Assembly: GCA_002336845.1 (NCBI GenBank)
Contig: DDEX01000053.1
Coordinates: 65,800-93,521, forward strand
Source of the DNA: Rhodobacteraceae bacterium UBA1943
Lineage (GTDB): Bacteria > Pseudomonadota > Alphaproteobacteria > Rhodobacterales > Rhodobacteraceae
DNA: 27,722 nt
Reading direction: 5' to 3'
Shown here: positions 7,713 to 15,432 of the stretch, piece by piece
How positions within the stretch are numbered: the stretch's first letter is position 1
How the letters are laid out: every line of letters begins with the position of its first letter
Made by a program: the position numbers and the translations under genes
Notes under the pieces: generated by a model
What the model saw: the letters and a program-made list of their open reading frames with translations, nothing else
The model's database searches: none
Told to the model about the DNA's origin: nothing

Positions 7713-9224
7713 ATGGTCCTCGACGCCTTCCGCACGCGCCTCGGAAGCATCATCGGCGGTTTTGACGCCGCGCAGTCCCACCGTCGCATGCGCGGTTTCC
7801 GCGCCACCCGGGCGCATGTGAACACTCTGATCGCAGCCTCGGGCGAGACGATCACCGCCCGGGCGCGCTGGTTGGTCCGGAATAACGGCTATGCCGCGAA
7901 TGCGGTCGACGCCTTCGCAAACCATGTCGTCGGCGACGGGATCAAACCCTCGTCAAAGATCGCGGACGCCGCGAAGAAGGAGGAGTTGCAGAAGCTGTGG
8001 CTGGCCTGGACCGACGAGGCCGATGCCGAGGGGCTGACCGACTTTTTCGGGTTGCAGCGGCGGGCCGCGCGCGAGGTGTTTCTGGCTGGCGAGGTCTTCC
8101 TGCGTATCCGCACAAGGCGGCCGGAGGACGGCCTGACCGTACCGATGCAGCTGCAGATGCTGCCCTCGGAAATGCTGCCCCAGGACATGACCCGCGTCCT
8201 GCCCGGCGCAGGGTCGATCCGTCAGGGTATCGAGTTCGACGGCATCGGCCGCCGCGTGGCCTATCACTTCCTGCGCCGCCATCCGGGGGACATGACCGAC
8301 CCGGGGCTGGTGGGTGAGACGGTTCGCGTGCCCGCCTCCGAGGTGATCCACATTCTGGACCCGGTCGAGGCGGGCCAGCTGCGCGGGGTGTCGCGCTTCG
8401 CCGCGGCGGTGGTGAAGCTCTTCACCCTCGATCTCTACGACGATGCGGAACTCGAGCGGAAGAAGACCGCAGCAATGTTCGCCATGTTCATCACCTCCCC
8501 CGCCCCGGAAACCGCCCTCGATCCGGCCGAGGACGACCTCGAGGTGGAACCGGGCCAGGTGGTGCGCCTTGATCCGGGCGAGGATGTCACCACACCCTCG
8601 ACGCCTGATTCCGGGTCCACCTATGAACCCTTCCAGTACCGCACGCTCCTGCAGATCGGCGCGGCGCTGGGCGTGCCCTATGGCTACCTGACGGGCGACA
8701 CCGCGAAGGGGAACTTCTCGAATACGCGGATCGCGCTCGTCGATTTCCGCCGCCGCATCTCGGCCTTCCAGCATTCGGTCATGGTTTACCAGCTCTGCCG
8801 GGCGGTCTGGACCCGCTGGATGGACATGGCGGTGCTGGCGGGCGCCATCGATCTGCCGGGCTATGCGACAGAGCGGCGGCAATACCTCGCCTGCGACTGG
8901 CTTCCCACGAAATGGGACTGGATCGACCCGGCCAAGGATGCTGCGGCCGAGATCCTGCAGATCGAGGCAGGCCTCAAATCCCGCACGCAGGCCATCGCCG
9001 AACGGGGATACGACGCAGAGCAAGTGGACCGCGAAATCGCTGCGGAACGCAAGCGCGAGGCCGCGCTTGGTCTCGACTTCCGGCGGCCGGGGTCCCCCGC
9101 GCAGGCGGCCGGTGGCGGCGCTGGGCCGGGCGATGCAGAGGACGAGCGGCGGGATCAGCAGGACACCAACGATCAGGAAGACGACGGCGAGGACCGGGAA
9201 CCCCGGCCCGCGGAGGACGCATGA
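7713..9224 (+). CDS. phage portal protein, lambda gpB-like
   Basis: This protein of about 503 aa forms the dodecameric ring at the head vertex through which DNA passes. Family features include the N-terminal RARWLVRNNGYAANAVDAF helix, the DFFGLQRRAAREVFLAGEVFLR segment, VIHILDPVEAGQLRGVSRFA, and GVPYGYLTGDTAKGNFSNTR followed by a long helix. The C-terminus (about 450-503) is a highly charged, probably disordered tail of Asp, Glu, Arg and Gln. The ATG at 7713 is preferred to a GTG at 7707 because AAGGG is better spaced from it. Its stop overlaps the protease start (ATGA). Confidence 0.95.
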   Translation: MVLDAFRTRLGSIIGGFDAAQSHRRMRGFRATRAHVNTLIAASGETITARARWLVRNNGYAANAVDAFANHVVGDGIKPSSKIADAAKKEELQKLWLAWTDEADAEGLTDFFGLQRRAAREVFLAGEVFLRIRTRRPEDGLTVPMQLQMLPSEMLPQDMTRVLPGAGSIRQGIEFDGIGRRVAYHFLRRHPGDMTDPGLVGETVRVPASEVIHILDPVEAGQLRGVSRFAAAVVKLFTLDLYDDAELERKKTAAMFAMFITSPAPETALDPAEDDLEVEPGQVVRLDPGEDVTTPSTPDSGSTYEPFQYRTLLQIGAALGVPYGYLTGDTAKGNFSNTRIALVDFRRRISAFQHSVMVYQLCRAVWTRWMDMAVLAGAIDLPGYATERRQYLACDWLPTKWDWIDPAKDAAAEILQIEAGLKSRTQAIAERGYDAEQVDREIAAERKREAALGLDFRRPGSPAQAAGGGAGPGDAEDERRDQQDTNDQEDDGEDREPRPAEDA

Positions 9225-10534
9225 TGCACCACACCCAGATCGCCCAGCGCGTCTTCAACACGGCCCTGATGGTCGATCCCGCCAAGGCGCTGGCAATCCT
9301 CACCGGGCTTGGGCCGCTGATCACCGGGCGAGAGATCAGCGTCGAGGGGGTCGAAATCGCCGCCGAAGCGCAGGAGGCCGCCACCCTGCCCGCCCGGGCG
9401 TCGCTCTTCGGTGACGACCTGACCAAGCGCCGGGCGCGGGACGGAAGCCAGCCCTTCGCCGTCGTGGACGGGATCGCGGTCATCGAAATTGCTGGCACGT
9501 TGGTGCATCGCGGGGCGTGGATCGGTCAATCTTCCGGCCTGACCTCCTACGAGGGTATCGCCGCCCAGCTGCAGGCGGCCGTCACCGATCCCGCCATCCG
9601 TGGCATCGCCCTCGACATCGACAGCTTCGGTGGCGAGGTCGCGGGCGCGTTCGATCTGGCCGACCGCATCCGGGCGGCAAGGGAACAGAAACCGGTCCAT
9701 GCCTTCGTCGCCGACCACGCCCTCTCGGCCGCCTATGCGCTGGCCTCCCAGGCCGACCGCATCATCCTGCCCCGGACCGGGGCCGTCGGCAGCATCGGTG
9801 TCGTCGCCATGCACAGCGACATGAGCGGGGCGCTGGACCAGAAGGGCATCGCCGTCACGCTGATCCATGCGGGCGCGCGCAAGGTCGATGCGAACCCTTA
9901 CCAGCCCCTGCCCGAGGCCGTCCGCGCCCGGATCGCAGGCGAGTTGGAAGACCTGCGCCAGCTCTTCGCCGAAACTGTCGCCGAAGGGCGCGGCCGCCGC
10001 CTCGACACCCTGCAAGCGCTGGGCACCGAGGCCGCCGTCTTCCGCGGCGAGGCGGCCGTCTTTGCCGGTCTGGCCGACGAGGTGGCCGATCCCGTTACCG
10101 CCTTCCGCGCTTTCGCCGCCGCCCCCCGCGGCACATTCACCTCTAGAGGAAAGGGCCCGATGATGACCACTGCCCCCGAAGACCATGCGCAGCCTGCGAC
10201 CGCGTCTGCTGCCAGCACCCCGCCGGAACCGGCCCCGCCCACGGCAGTCGCGCCGCCGCAAACCGCGGCGGCCGCGATGTCGCCCGAAGCGATCCGCGCC
10301 GAGGCGGCAGAGGTTGCGCAGGTCTGCGCGCAGGCCGCGCGCCTTGGTATCCAGATCGACGCCGCCGATGCGGTCGCCAAGGGTGTGAAACCCGAAGCGC
10401 TGCGCGCCAAGGTCCTTGCCGATCTTGCCGCCCGCAGCGATGCCGCGGGCATCATCGCCACCGCCCCAGCGGCGGGCGCGAAAGAAAGCCCCATCGTCGC
10501 GGCCGCGAAGAAATCGGCCGCCGCCTCGCGCTGA
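9221..10534 (+). CDS. S49-family prohead protease, lambda gpC-like, with C-terminal scaffold
   Basis: This 437-aa capsid maturation protease has an S49/SppA-type domain (about 80-300). It contains the GIALDIDSFGGEV loop, nucleophile Ser169 in ADHALSAAY, the GAVGSIGV element and general-base Lys221 in GARKVDANPYQ. After about residue 313 the sequence becomes an Ala/Pro linker and then a helical scaffold-like domain (about 345-437), as in lambda C/Nu3. The first two codons are both ATG, and GGAGG suits the second (9224) slightly better. An internal start near 10160 probably yields the separate scaffold. The gene overlaps the portal stop by four bases. Confidence 0.95.
   Translation: MMHHTQIAQRVFNTALMVDPAKALAILTGLGPLITGREISVEGVEIAAEAQEAATLPARASLFGDDLTKRRARDGSQPFAVVDGIAVIEIAGTLVHRGAWIGQSSGLTSYEGIAAQLQAAVTDPAIRGIALDIDSFGGEVAGAFDLADRIRAAREQKPVHAFVADHALSAAYALASQADRIILPRTGAVGSIGVVAMHSDMSGALDQKGIAVTLIHAGARKVDANPYQPLPEAVRARIAGELEDLRQLFAETVAEGRGRRLDTLQALGTEAAVFRGEAAVFAGLADEVADPVTAFRAFAAAPRGTFTSRGKGPMMTTAPEDHAQPATASAASTPPEPAPPTAVAPPQTAAAAMSPEAIRAEAAEVAQVCAQAARLGIQIDAADAVAKGVKPEALRAKVLADLAARSDAAGIIATAPAAGAKESPIVAAAKKSAAASR
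10160..10534 (+). CDS. internal-start scaffold protein (Nu3-like), nested in the protease gene
   Basis: An in-frame ATG-ATG pair at 10160/10163 is preceded by a strong GAGGAAAGG ribosome-binding site within the protease coding sequence. Translation from here gives about 124 aa: an Ala/Pro-rich linker and then a helical domain, the composition expected of an assembly scaffold. In lambda, Nu3 arises in the same way from an in-frame start inside C. The assignment rests on this parallel plus the ribosome-binding site. Confidence 0.65.
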   Translation: MMTTAPEDHAQPATASAASTPPEPAPPTAVAPPQTAAAAMSPEAIRAEAAEVAQVCAQAARLGIQIDAADAVAKGVKPEALRAKVLADLAARSDAAGIIATAPAAGAKESPIVAAAKKSAAASR

Positions 10535-10587
10535 CAATTCCGCCCGCGCTGGACGCCCCCATCCCCCAACATCCTGGAGACTGAATC

Positions 10588-10968
10588 ATGCCCGTCCTGA
10601 CGGAACCGCCCAGCATGGGCGACGTCCTCAAATATGAGGTCAACCCGAACTACACCCGCGAGGTGGTGACGCTGCTCGCGGGCATGCCCTACCCCGTCGG
10701 CTCGGTGCTCGGGAAAATCACGGCCAGCGGCAAATACATGCTGTCGCCCGCGACCGGGGCCGACGGATCGCAGGTCGCGACGGCAGTCCTGCTTTACGCC
10801 GTCGACGCCACGCTGGCCGATGCCACGGGCATTGTGCTGGTCCGCGGTCCCTCGATCGTGTCGCGCGCGGCCCTCGCCTACGGCGCCACCGTCGATGACG
10901 GCACCAAGATCGCTGCGAAACTCACCCAGCTCGCCGCCGTCGGCATCATTGCCCGCGACAGCGTCTGA
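10588..10968 (+). CDS. head decoration protein, lambda gpD-like
   Basis: This 126-aa small beta-rich protein forms trimers on the outer surface of the expanded capsid and stabilises it. It starts MPVLTEPPSMGDVLKYEVN and contains the GSVLGKITASGKYMLSPATGADGSQ segment and the LLYAVDATLADATGIVLVRGP strand pair typical of gpD-like proteins. GGAG precedes the ATG. It lies between protease and capsid genes, the lambda order C-Nu3-D-E. It appears complete. Confidence 0.9.
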   Translation: MPVLTEPPSMGDVLKYEVNPNYTREVVTLLAGMPYPVGSVLGKITASGKYMLSPATGADGSQVATAVLLYAVDATLADATGIVLVRGPSIVSRAALAYGATVDDGTKIAAKLTQLAAVGIIARDSV

Positions 10969-11002
10969 TCCTCGTCCGCCCCCTCACCCCCGGAGCATCC
11001 CC

Positions 11003-12025
11003 ATGACCCTTGTCCGCAATCCCTTCGACGCTGGCGGCTATTCGCTGGCCGAGATGACGCAGGCCATCAACATCCTGCCAAACCTCTACACCCGCCTCGC
11101 ACAGATCGGCCTCTTCCGCTTCGAAGGGGTCAGCCAGCGCTCGGTCATCATCGAGCAATACGAGGGCGTCCTGAGCCTGCTGCCCTCCGTCCCCCTCGGC
11201 GGCCCAGCCACGGTCGGGACGCGCGAGGGCCGGTCCATGCGGTCCTTCGCCCTGCCGTGGATCCCGCATGACGACGTGGTCCTGCCCGCCGACATCCAAG
11301 GCGCCCCCGCGCTGGGCGCCTTCGACGCCGCCGATCCCCTCGTCGAGGTGATGAACCGCAAGCTGCTGTTGATGCGCCGCAAGCATGCCCAGACCCGCGA
11401 ATACATGGAGATGAACGCGCTCCGCGGCATCGTGAAGGACGGGGCCGGCACCACCCTCTACAACTACTTCACCGAATTCGGCCTGGCGCAAATCTCGGTG
11501 GACTTCGTGCTGGGCACCGCGGGCACGAACGTGCAGGGCAAGGTCCGTGAGGTGCTGCGCGCCATCGAGGACAATCTCCTCGGCGAGGCGATGACCAGCG
11601 TGCACGCCCTCGTCAGCCGCGAGTTCTTCGACAAGCTGATCGCGCATCCGAAGACCGAGGAGGCCTACAAGTTTTACGCCTCGACCGGCGCCCAACCGCT
11701 GCGCGAGGACGTCCGCCGCAACTTCCCCTTCGGCGGCATCCTGTTCGAGGAGTATTCCGGCACCGTCACCCTCTCGACCAAGGCCACCGAACGGCTCGTC
11801 CCCGCGAACGAGGGCATCGCCTTCCCGCTCGGCACGATGGACACCTTCACCACCTATGGCGGCCCGGCAAACCTCCTGGAAACCGCCAACACCATCGGCC
11901 TGCCGCTCTACGCCCGCCAGCACCTGGACGAGAAAGGCCGCTGGATCGACGTGATGACCGAGGCCTCGATCCTGCCCGTCAACAAGCGGCCGCGGCTGGC
12001 GATCCGCTTGCACACGTCGAACTGA
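11003..12025 (+). CDS. major capsid protein, lambda gpE-like
   Basis: This 340-aa protein is the main shell subunit with the HK97 fold. Family features are the N-terminal NPFDAGGYSLAEMTQAINILPN, then RSVIIEQYEGVLSLLPSVPLGGPAT, the MEMNALRGIVKDGAGTTLYN segment and the late LYARQHLDEKGRWIDVMTEASILPV strand. The C-terminus RPRLAIRLHTSN is typical of capsid family E. CGGAG lies upstream of the ATG. The length is normal (lambda gpE is about 341 aa) and no damage is seen. Confidence 0.96.
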   Translation: MTLVRNPFDAGGYSLAEMTQAINILPNLYTRLAQIGLFRFEGVSQRSVIIEQYEGVLSLLPSVPLGGPATVGTREGRSMRSFALPWIPHDDVVLPADIQGAPALGAFDAADPLVEVMNRKLLLMRRKHAQTREYMEMNALRGIVKDGAGTTLYNYFTEFGLAQISVDFVLGTAGTNVQGKVREVLRAIEDNLLGEAMTSVHALVSREFFDKLIAHPKTEEAYKFYASTGAQPLREDVRRNFPFGGILFEEYSGTVTLSTKATERLVPANEGIAFPLGTMDTFTTYGGPANLLETANTIGLPLYARQHLDEKGRWIDVMTEASILPVNKRPRLAIRLHTSN

Positions 12026-12043
12026 CGCCAGGCAGAAACGCCC

Positions 12044-13819
12044 ATGTCCGTCTTCGCCGCCGCCTTGGACCGCATCTTCACCCATGCCTCCATGGCGGCC
12101 CCGGCCCTCTGGATCTCGGCCACCACATCCGAGGAACGCCCGATCCGCATCATCCGCCGCGCGCCGGATCGCGTCACCGACTTCGGCGCGGGGCGGTTCG
12201 TCAGCGACACGACGGTGGTCGACGTGCGCGTGGCCGACCTCCCCGCCCCGCGCCCGGGCGACGTAATCGTCATCGGCGCGGACAGTCATGTCATCCAGGC
12301 CACCTTCTCGCTGGCAGGGATCAGCGCCGGGACGACGCGGGGTTTCACGCTGCCGAATACTTCGTCCGAACTGGCGATCCTCGCTGGCACCCAGACCTTC
12401 ACCGGCAACAAGACCTTCTCGGGGACGCTGACGGCGTCCGGGACCGTGACGGTGTCTGCGGCCAGCGCATCGATCGGCACGGCGACAACGACCACCACTT
12501 ATGGGATGGGCACCGGGGCCACGACCACGGGCTTGACCAAGACCGTGAACCTCGGGACCGGTGGGGCCTCCGGCTCGACCACTGTCGTGAACATCGGCTC
12601 TGCGACGGCTGGCGCGGGCGGTACAATGGTGGTGAACACTCCGACCGTCACCTTCGCCAATGCCGTCACGCAGGTCGGCATGCCTCAGGCCAACCTGACC
12701 GCGCAGCTATTGGGCCTCGGCGGGGCTACGGCGGACAGCTACAACCGGATGTCGGTCAACACCCCGGCGGTCCTCCTGAACCATGCGGGCGCAGGTATCG
12801 AAGCCACCGTGAACAAGGCGGCCGCCGGCAACGACGCCGCCTTCGCCTTCAAGACCGGTTTCTCCGCCCGAGCGCTGATCGGTCTCTTGGGCAACGACGA
12901 CTTCAGCTTCAAGGTCAGCCCGGACGGGTCGGTCTTCTTCGATGCCATCAAGGTGGACCGGACCAATGGCCAGGTGGAACTGCCGCAACCCACCATCCTG
13001 CCGGGGCTCAGCGCCGCTCCATCCCCTCCGCCCACCGGCAAGGCGGCTGTCTATGCCCGCAACCGGGCGGGGACGCCGTGGATCGACGTCATGCGCCCCT
13101 CCGGCCGGGATTTCCCGCTCCAGCCGCATTTCGGGGTCAACCGAATCGCCAACTGGTCGCCCTCGACCGGCACGACGGTGACCACCGAAGGCCTGCCAAT
13201 CACTTCGGTCGGCACCGTTTCGACGCCCACTCTGGCCGCGACGAACCTTGCGACCTCCATGCGGCGCTGGCGCCTGACCTCGGCGGCCGTCGTGGATTCG
13301 GTTGCCGACCAGCGTTCCGCAGGCTGGGCCTGCTGGCGTGGCAACGCGGCGGGTCTCGGCGGCTGGACCTTCGTGACGCGGATTTCGCTGACGACGCTGC
13401 AGGCGACAGGCATGGGGTTCTTCGGGCTTTACGGATCGACCGCAGCGCTTGCCACCACCCTGACGCTGGCCGCTGCCATCAACTGCATCGGAATCGGCTT
13501 TCAGCGCGGCACCCATGCCAACTGGCAGCTGGTCGCCAATGACGGGACCGGAGCACCGACGCTCACCGACATGGGCGCGAGCTTTGCCATTGCCACCGGC
13601 GGGGTGCTGACCCTGTTCATAGCCGCGCCGCCGAACGGTTCGTCGGTATGGGTCCGAGCAGTGAACGAGGTCACCGGCGCCATCTTCGAACTGGAAATCG
13701 CCGCCGACCTGCCCGGCGCCACGCAGTTCCTGTCGCCGCGGCTGTTCCTGAACACCGGCGCCACGGCCGCCGCCGTCGCTTACGACTGCGCTGGGGTCTA
13801 CGTCGAGACGGACTTCTGA
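12044..13819 (+). CDS. chimera: head-tail joining protein N-terminus fused to tail-fibre-like protein
   Basis: This is a 591-aa open frame. Residues 1-85 resemble small head-tail joining proteins (gpFII type), ending GDVIVIGADSHVIQ, the point where such proteins normally continue for only 10-20 more residues. From about residue 86 the sequence becomes ATFSLAGISAGTTRGFTLP, a motif typical of tail-fibre proteins. Thr/Gly/Ser-rich beta-helix-like stretches follow (about 115-205), then a segment on bound-state geometry (NDDFSFKVSPDGSVFFDAI), and a C-terminal lectin-like/receptor domain (about 355-591). The joint lies near 12298. All tail tube, tape-measure and baseplate genes normally found between these parts are missing. 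I interpret it as an in-frame deletion fusion; expression as a functional protein is doubtful. Confidence 0.8.
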   Translation: MSVFAAALDRIFTHASMAAPALWISATTSEERPIRIIRRAPDRVTDFGAGRFVSDTTVVDVRVADLPAPRPGDVIVIGADSHVIQATFSLAGISAGTTRGFTLPNTSSELAILAGTQTFTGNKTFSGTLTASGTVTVSAASASIGTATTTTTYGMGTGATTTGLTKTVNLGTGGASGSTTVVNIGSATAGAGGTMVVNTPTVTFANAVTQVGMPQANLTAQLLGLGGATADSYNRMSVNTPAVLLNHAGAGIEATVNKAAAGNDAAFAFKTGFSARALIGLLGNDDFSFKVSPDGSVFFDAIKVDRTNGQVELPQPTILPGLSAAPSPPPTGKAAVYARNRAGTPWIDVMRPSGRDFPLQPHFGVNRIANWSPSTGTTVTTEGLPITSVGTVSTPTLAATNLATSMRRWRLTSAAVVDSVADQRSAGWACWRGNAAGLGGWTFVTRISLTTLQATGMGFFGLYGSTAALATTLTLAAAINCIGIGFQRGTHANWQLVANDGTGAPTLTDMGASFAIATGGVLTLFIAAPPNGSSVWVRAVNEVTGAIFELEIAADLPGATQFLSPRLFLNTGATAAAVAYDCAGVYVETDF

Positions 13820-13852
13820 TCCGGTCTCGTGGAAAACCAACTCGTGTGAAGC

Positions 13853-13918
13853 CCGGGCCGGGCGACATCAAAACGGGAAGCGCCGAACGCCTCGACCGTG
13901 GCGCATCGCCCGGCCCGG
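13853..13918. repeat. long perfect inverted repeat downstream of the tail-fibre chimera
   Basis: CCGGGCCGGGCGA (13853-13865) and TCGCCCGGCCCGG (13906-13918) form a perfect 13-bp GC-rich stem. The 40-nt loop contains an inner GCGCC/GGCGC pair. It starts about 33 bp after the stop codon. It could end transcription (no U-tract is visible), protect mRNA, or be a recombination-related structure. The rest of 13820-14028 holds no gene that I can support. Confidence 0.6.
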
Positions 13919-14028
13919 ATCACAGGTTCACGGTTTCAAGGAGCGGCAGGGATTCGCTGCGCCGGAATGGTGGCACAGCTAAGCGGCATCTGTCCCCTGC
14001 AGCGTTGGGCACAATTGTGCACCTTGGA

Positions 14029-15070
14029 TCAGGCCCTGGTTCGGCGTCGTGATTTGGTGATCGTTGGCCGGTCACCACCTGAGATCTTCGCTTTTCCGGT
14101 ACAGGTCGGATAGCGAACGCAGCCGAGGAACTTGCCGAAGCTGCCGCTGCGTTCGACCAGCCAGCCGTCTTCGCAATCCGGGCAAGTCGGGTAGCTGGCA
14201 CCACACCCACATCGAACCTCGCTCGTCCCTTCAGCACGGCGAGGCAGGGCCGTGCCGCAGGATGGGCAGGCGGGCAGCAGGTTTCCGCAGTGCTGGACGT
14301 GCTCGCAGCGATACCAGATGCGGTCATCCTGCCCGGTCACGCCCAGCAGCCGTCCGCCGCATTCGCCGCAGACGTGAGCCTCTGGTTCAGCTCCGGGGGC
14401 TGTCGATATCCCGTAGGCGGGGTCATTGCGAAGCTCGGTCACGAAGGACGACGGTCGGGCATTCGAGGCAAGGATCGTCAGGGTATGGCGGGCCCGCGTC
14501 ATCGCCACATACATGACGCGCCGCTCTTCAGCGTTCTGGAACGCCTCCTCCTTGGGCGAGACCAGAGACAGGAGGGGGTCGTCGACGATCTCTGACGGAA
14601 ATCCCATGCGCCCGCTGTCGGCATTCAGCAGGATGACGTGGTCGGCCTCGAGACCCTTGGAGGCATGGATGGTCTTGAAGCTGATCTTCAGCCGCGGGAA
14701 CCGGCGGCGGAGACACCAGCGACAGCACTGCGGCAAGGATCCGGTCCAGTCGCGCCGCTTCCTTCTCGAGGGCCGCGAGATTGAATCGGGTCCAGGCCTC
14801 CTTGACCGCTTCTGAAAAGGGGTGTGCTTCTCTCTGATCCGCACCCTTCAGCGTAACACCGTGATCGTCGCCCGAACTGATGGTCAATGTGGTGCCGAGC
14901 ATCCCCTTTCGAAGGAAAGGTGCGCTTGAGATCATCTGCAACGGCATGGCGGCAACCTGGCCGCGTCGCGTAATCCGAATGTGCTCCCCGTCCAGCGCCA
15001 TGGCGCGGGCGGACCTGCCGAGGGGATCAGCAATGAAACCAAGCAAAGGGCGTTGTTGCAGTCGAATCAA
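14029..15070 (-). pseudogene. HelD/UvrD-like helicase with C-terminal topoisomerase-type zinc ribbons, internally deleted
   Basis: Two frames make up the remnant. The 5' part (15070 to about 14715) encodes about 120 residues like the N-terminal domain of helicase IV, ending in a long helix ALEKEAARLDRILAAVLS. The 3' part (from about 14710) resumes at helicase motif V (IHASKGLEADHVILLNAD), then motif VI (RRVMYVAMTRARHTLTIL). It ends with two or three Cys4 zinc ribbons (CGECGG...C, CPSCG...C, CPDCEDG...C). Walker A, Walker B and motifs III-IV are missing, and the two parts are out of frame. Helicase function is lost. The likely cause is one deletion of several hundred codons. The start codon (TTG at 15070 or a later ATG) is uncertain. 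Confidence 0.8.
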
Positions 15071-15175
15071 TGAACTGGGCCTCGTCGTCGCGTCCTGTCA
15101 GCTTGTGCTGCGACCGGCTTGAACTGCAACTGGCGAGTGCACAGGCCGCGGTTTGGGGTCTTATGGCTTCAGTGG

Positions 15176-15208
15176 CCGACACGCGATGAAACCACGCTTT
15201 CGTGTCGG
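15176..15208. repeat. stem-loop in the gap between HelD remnant and fic
   Basis: CCGACACG (15176-15183) and CGTGTCGG (15201-15208) form a perfect 8-bp inverted repeat with a 17-nt spacer. The remainder of 15071-15330 shows no gene or recognisable element. Confidence 0.4.
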
Positions 15209-15330
15209 GTGTGCTTTGAGTTCAGCCCGCTAGCAGCAACGACCGTTGACGGCAGTTTGAGCCTGAATTCTGACATCAAAGCATCTTGAGATGCGCAGCG
15301 TGGCGTCAAATCCGAGACCTATCCATGTCG

Positions 15331-15429
15331 TGCGGAGATTAGTGCCCTCATTCTCCGCAAATTCTGAGGTGTTTATTCTTGCGCATGCGGAGAATGCGGA
15401 GCACAATCACCGCGCTGGATGCGGAGATT
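15331..15429 (+). promoter_or_regulatory. cluster of TGCGGAG motifs upstream of fic (candidate operator)
   Basis: Five copies of TGCGGAGAAT or close variants occur within 100 bp before the fic start: 15331-15340, 15350-15359 (inverted), 15386-15395, 15395-15403 and 15420-15429. The copies at 15350 and 15386 form a perfect 10-bp inverted repeat. The Fic protein carries a C-terminal winged helix, so self-binding at these sites is plausible. Confidence 0.55.
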
Positions 15430-15432
15430 GCG

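Noticed and set aside
15379..15432. Earlier start codons for the Fic gene
   Set aside because: They add a leader that lies inside the repeated TGCGGAG motifs and is absent from the usual family N-terminus beginning YIW.
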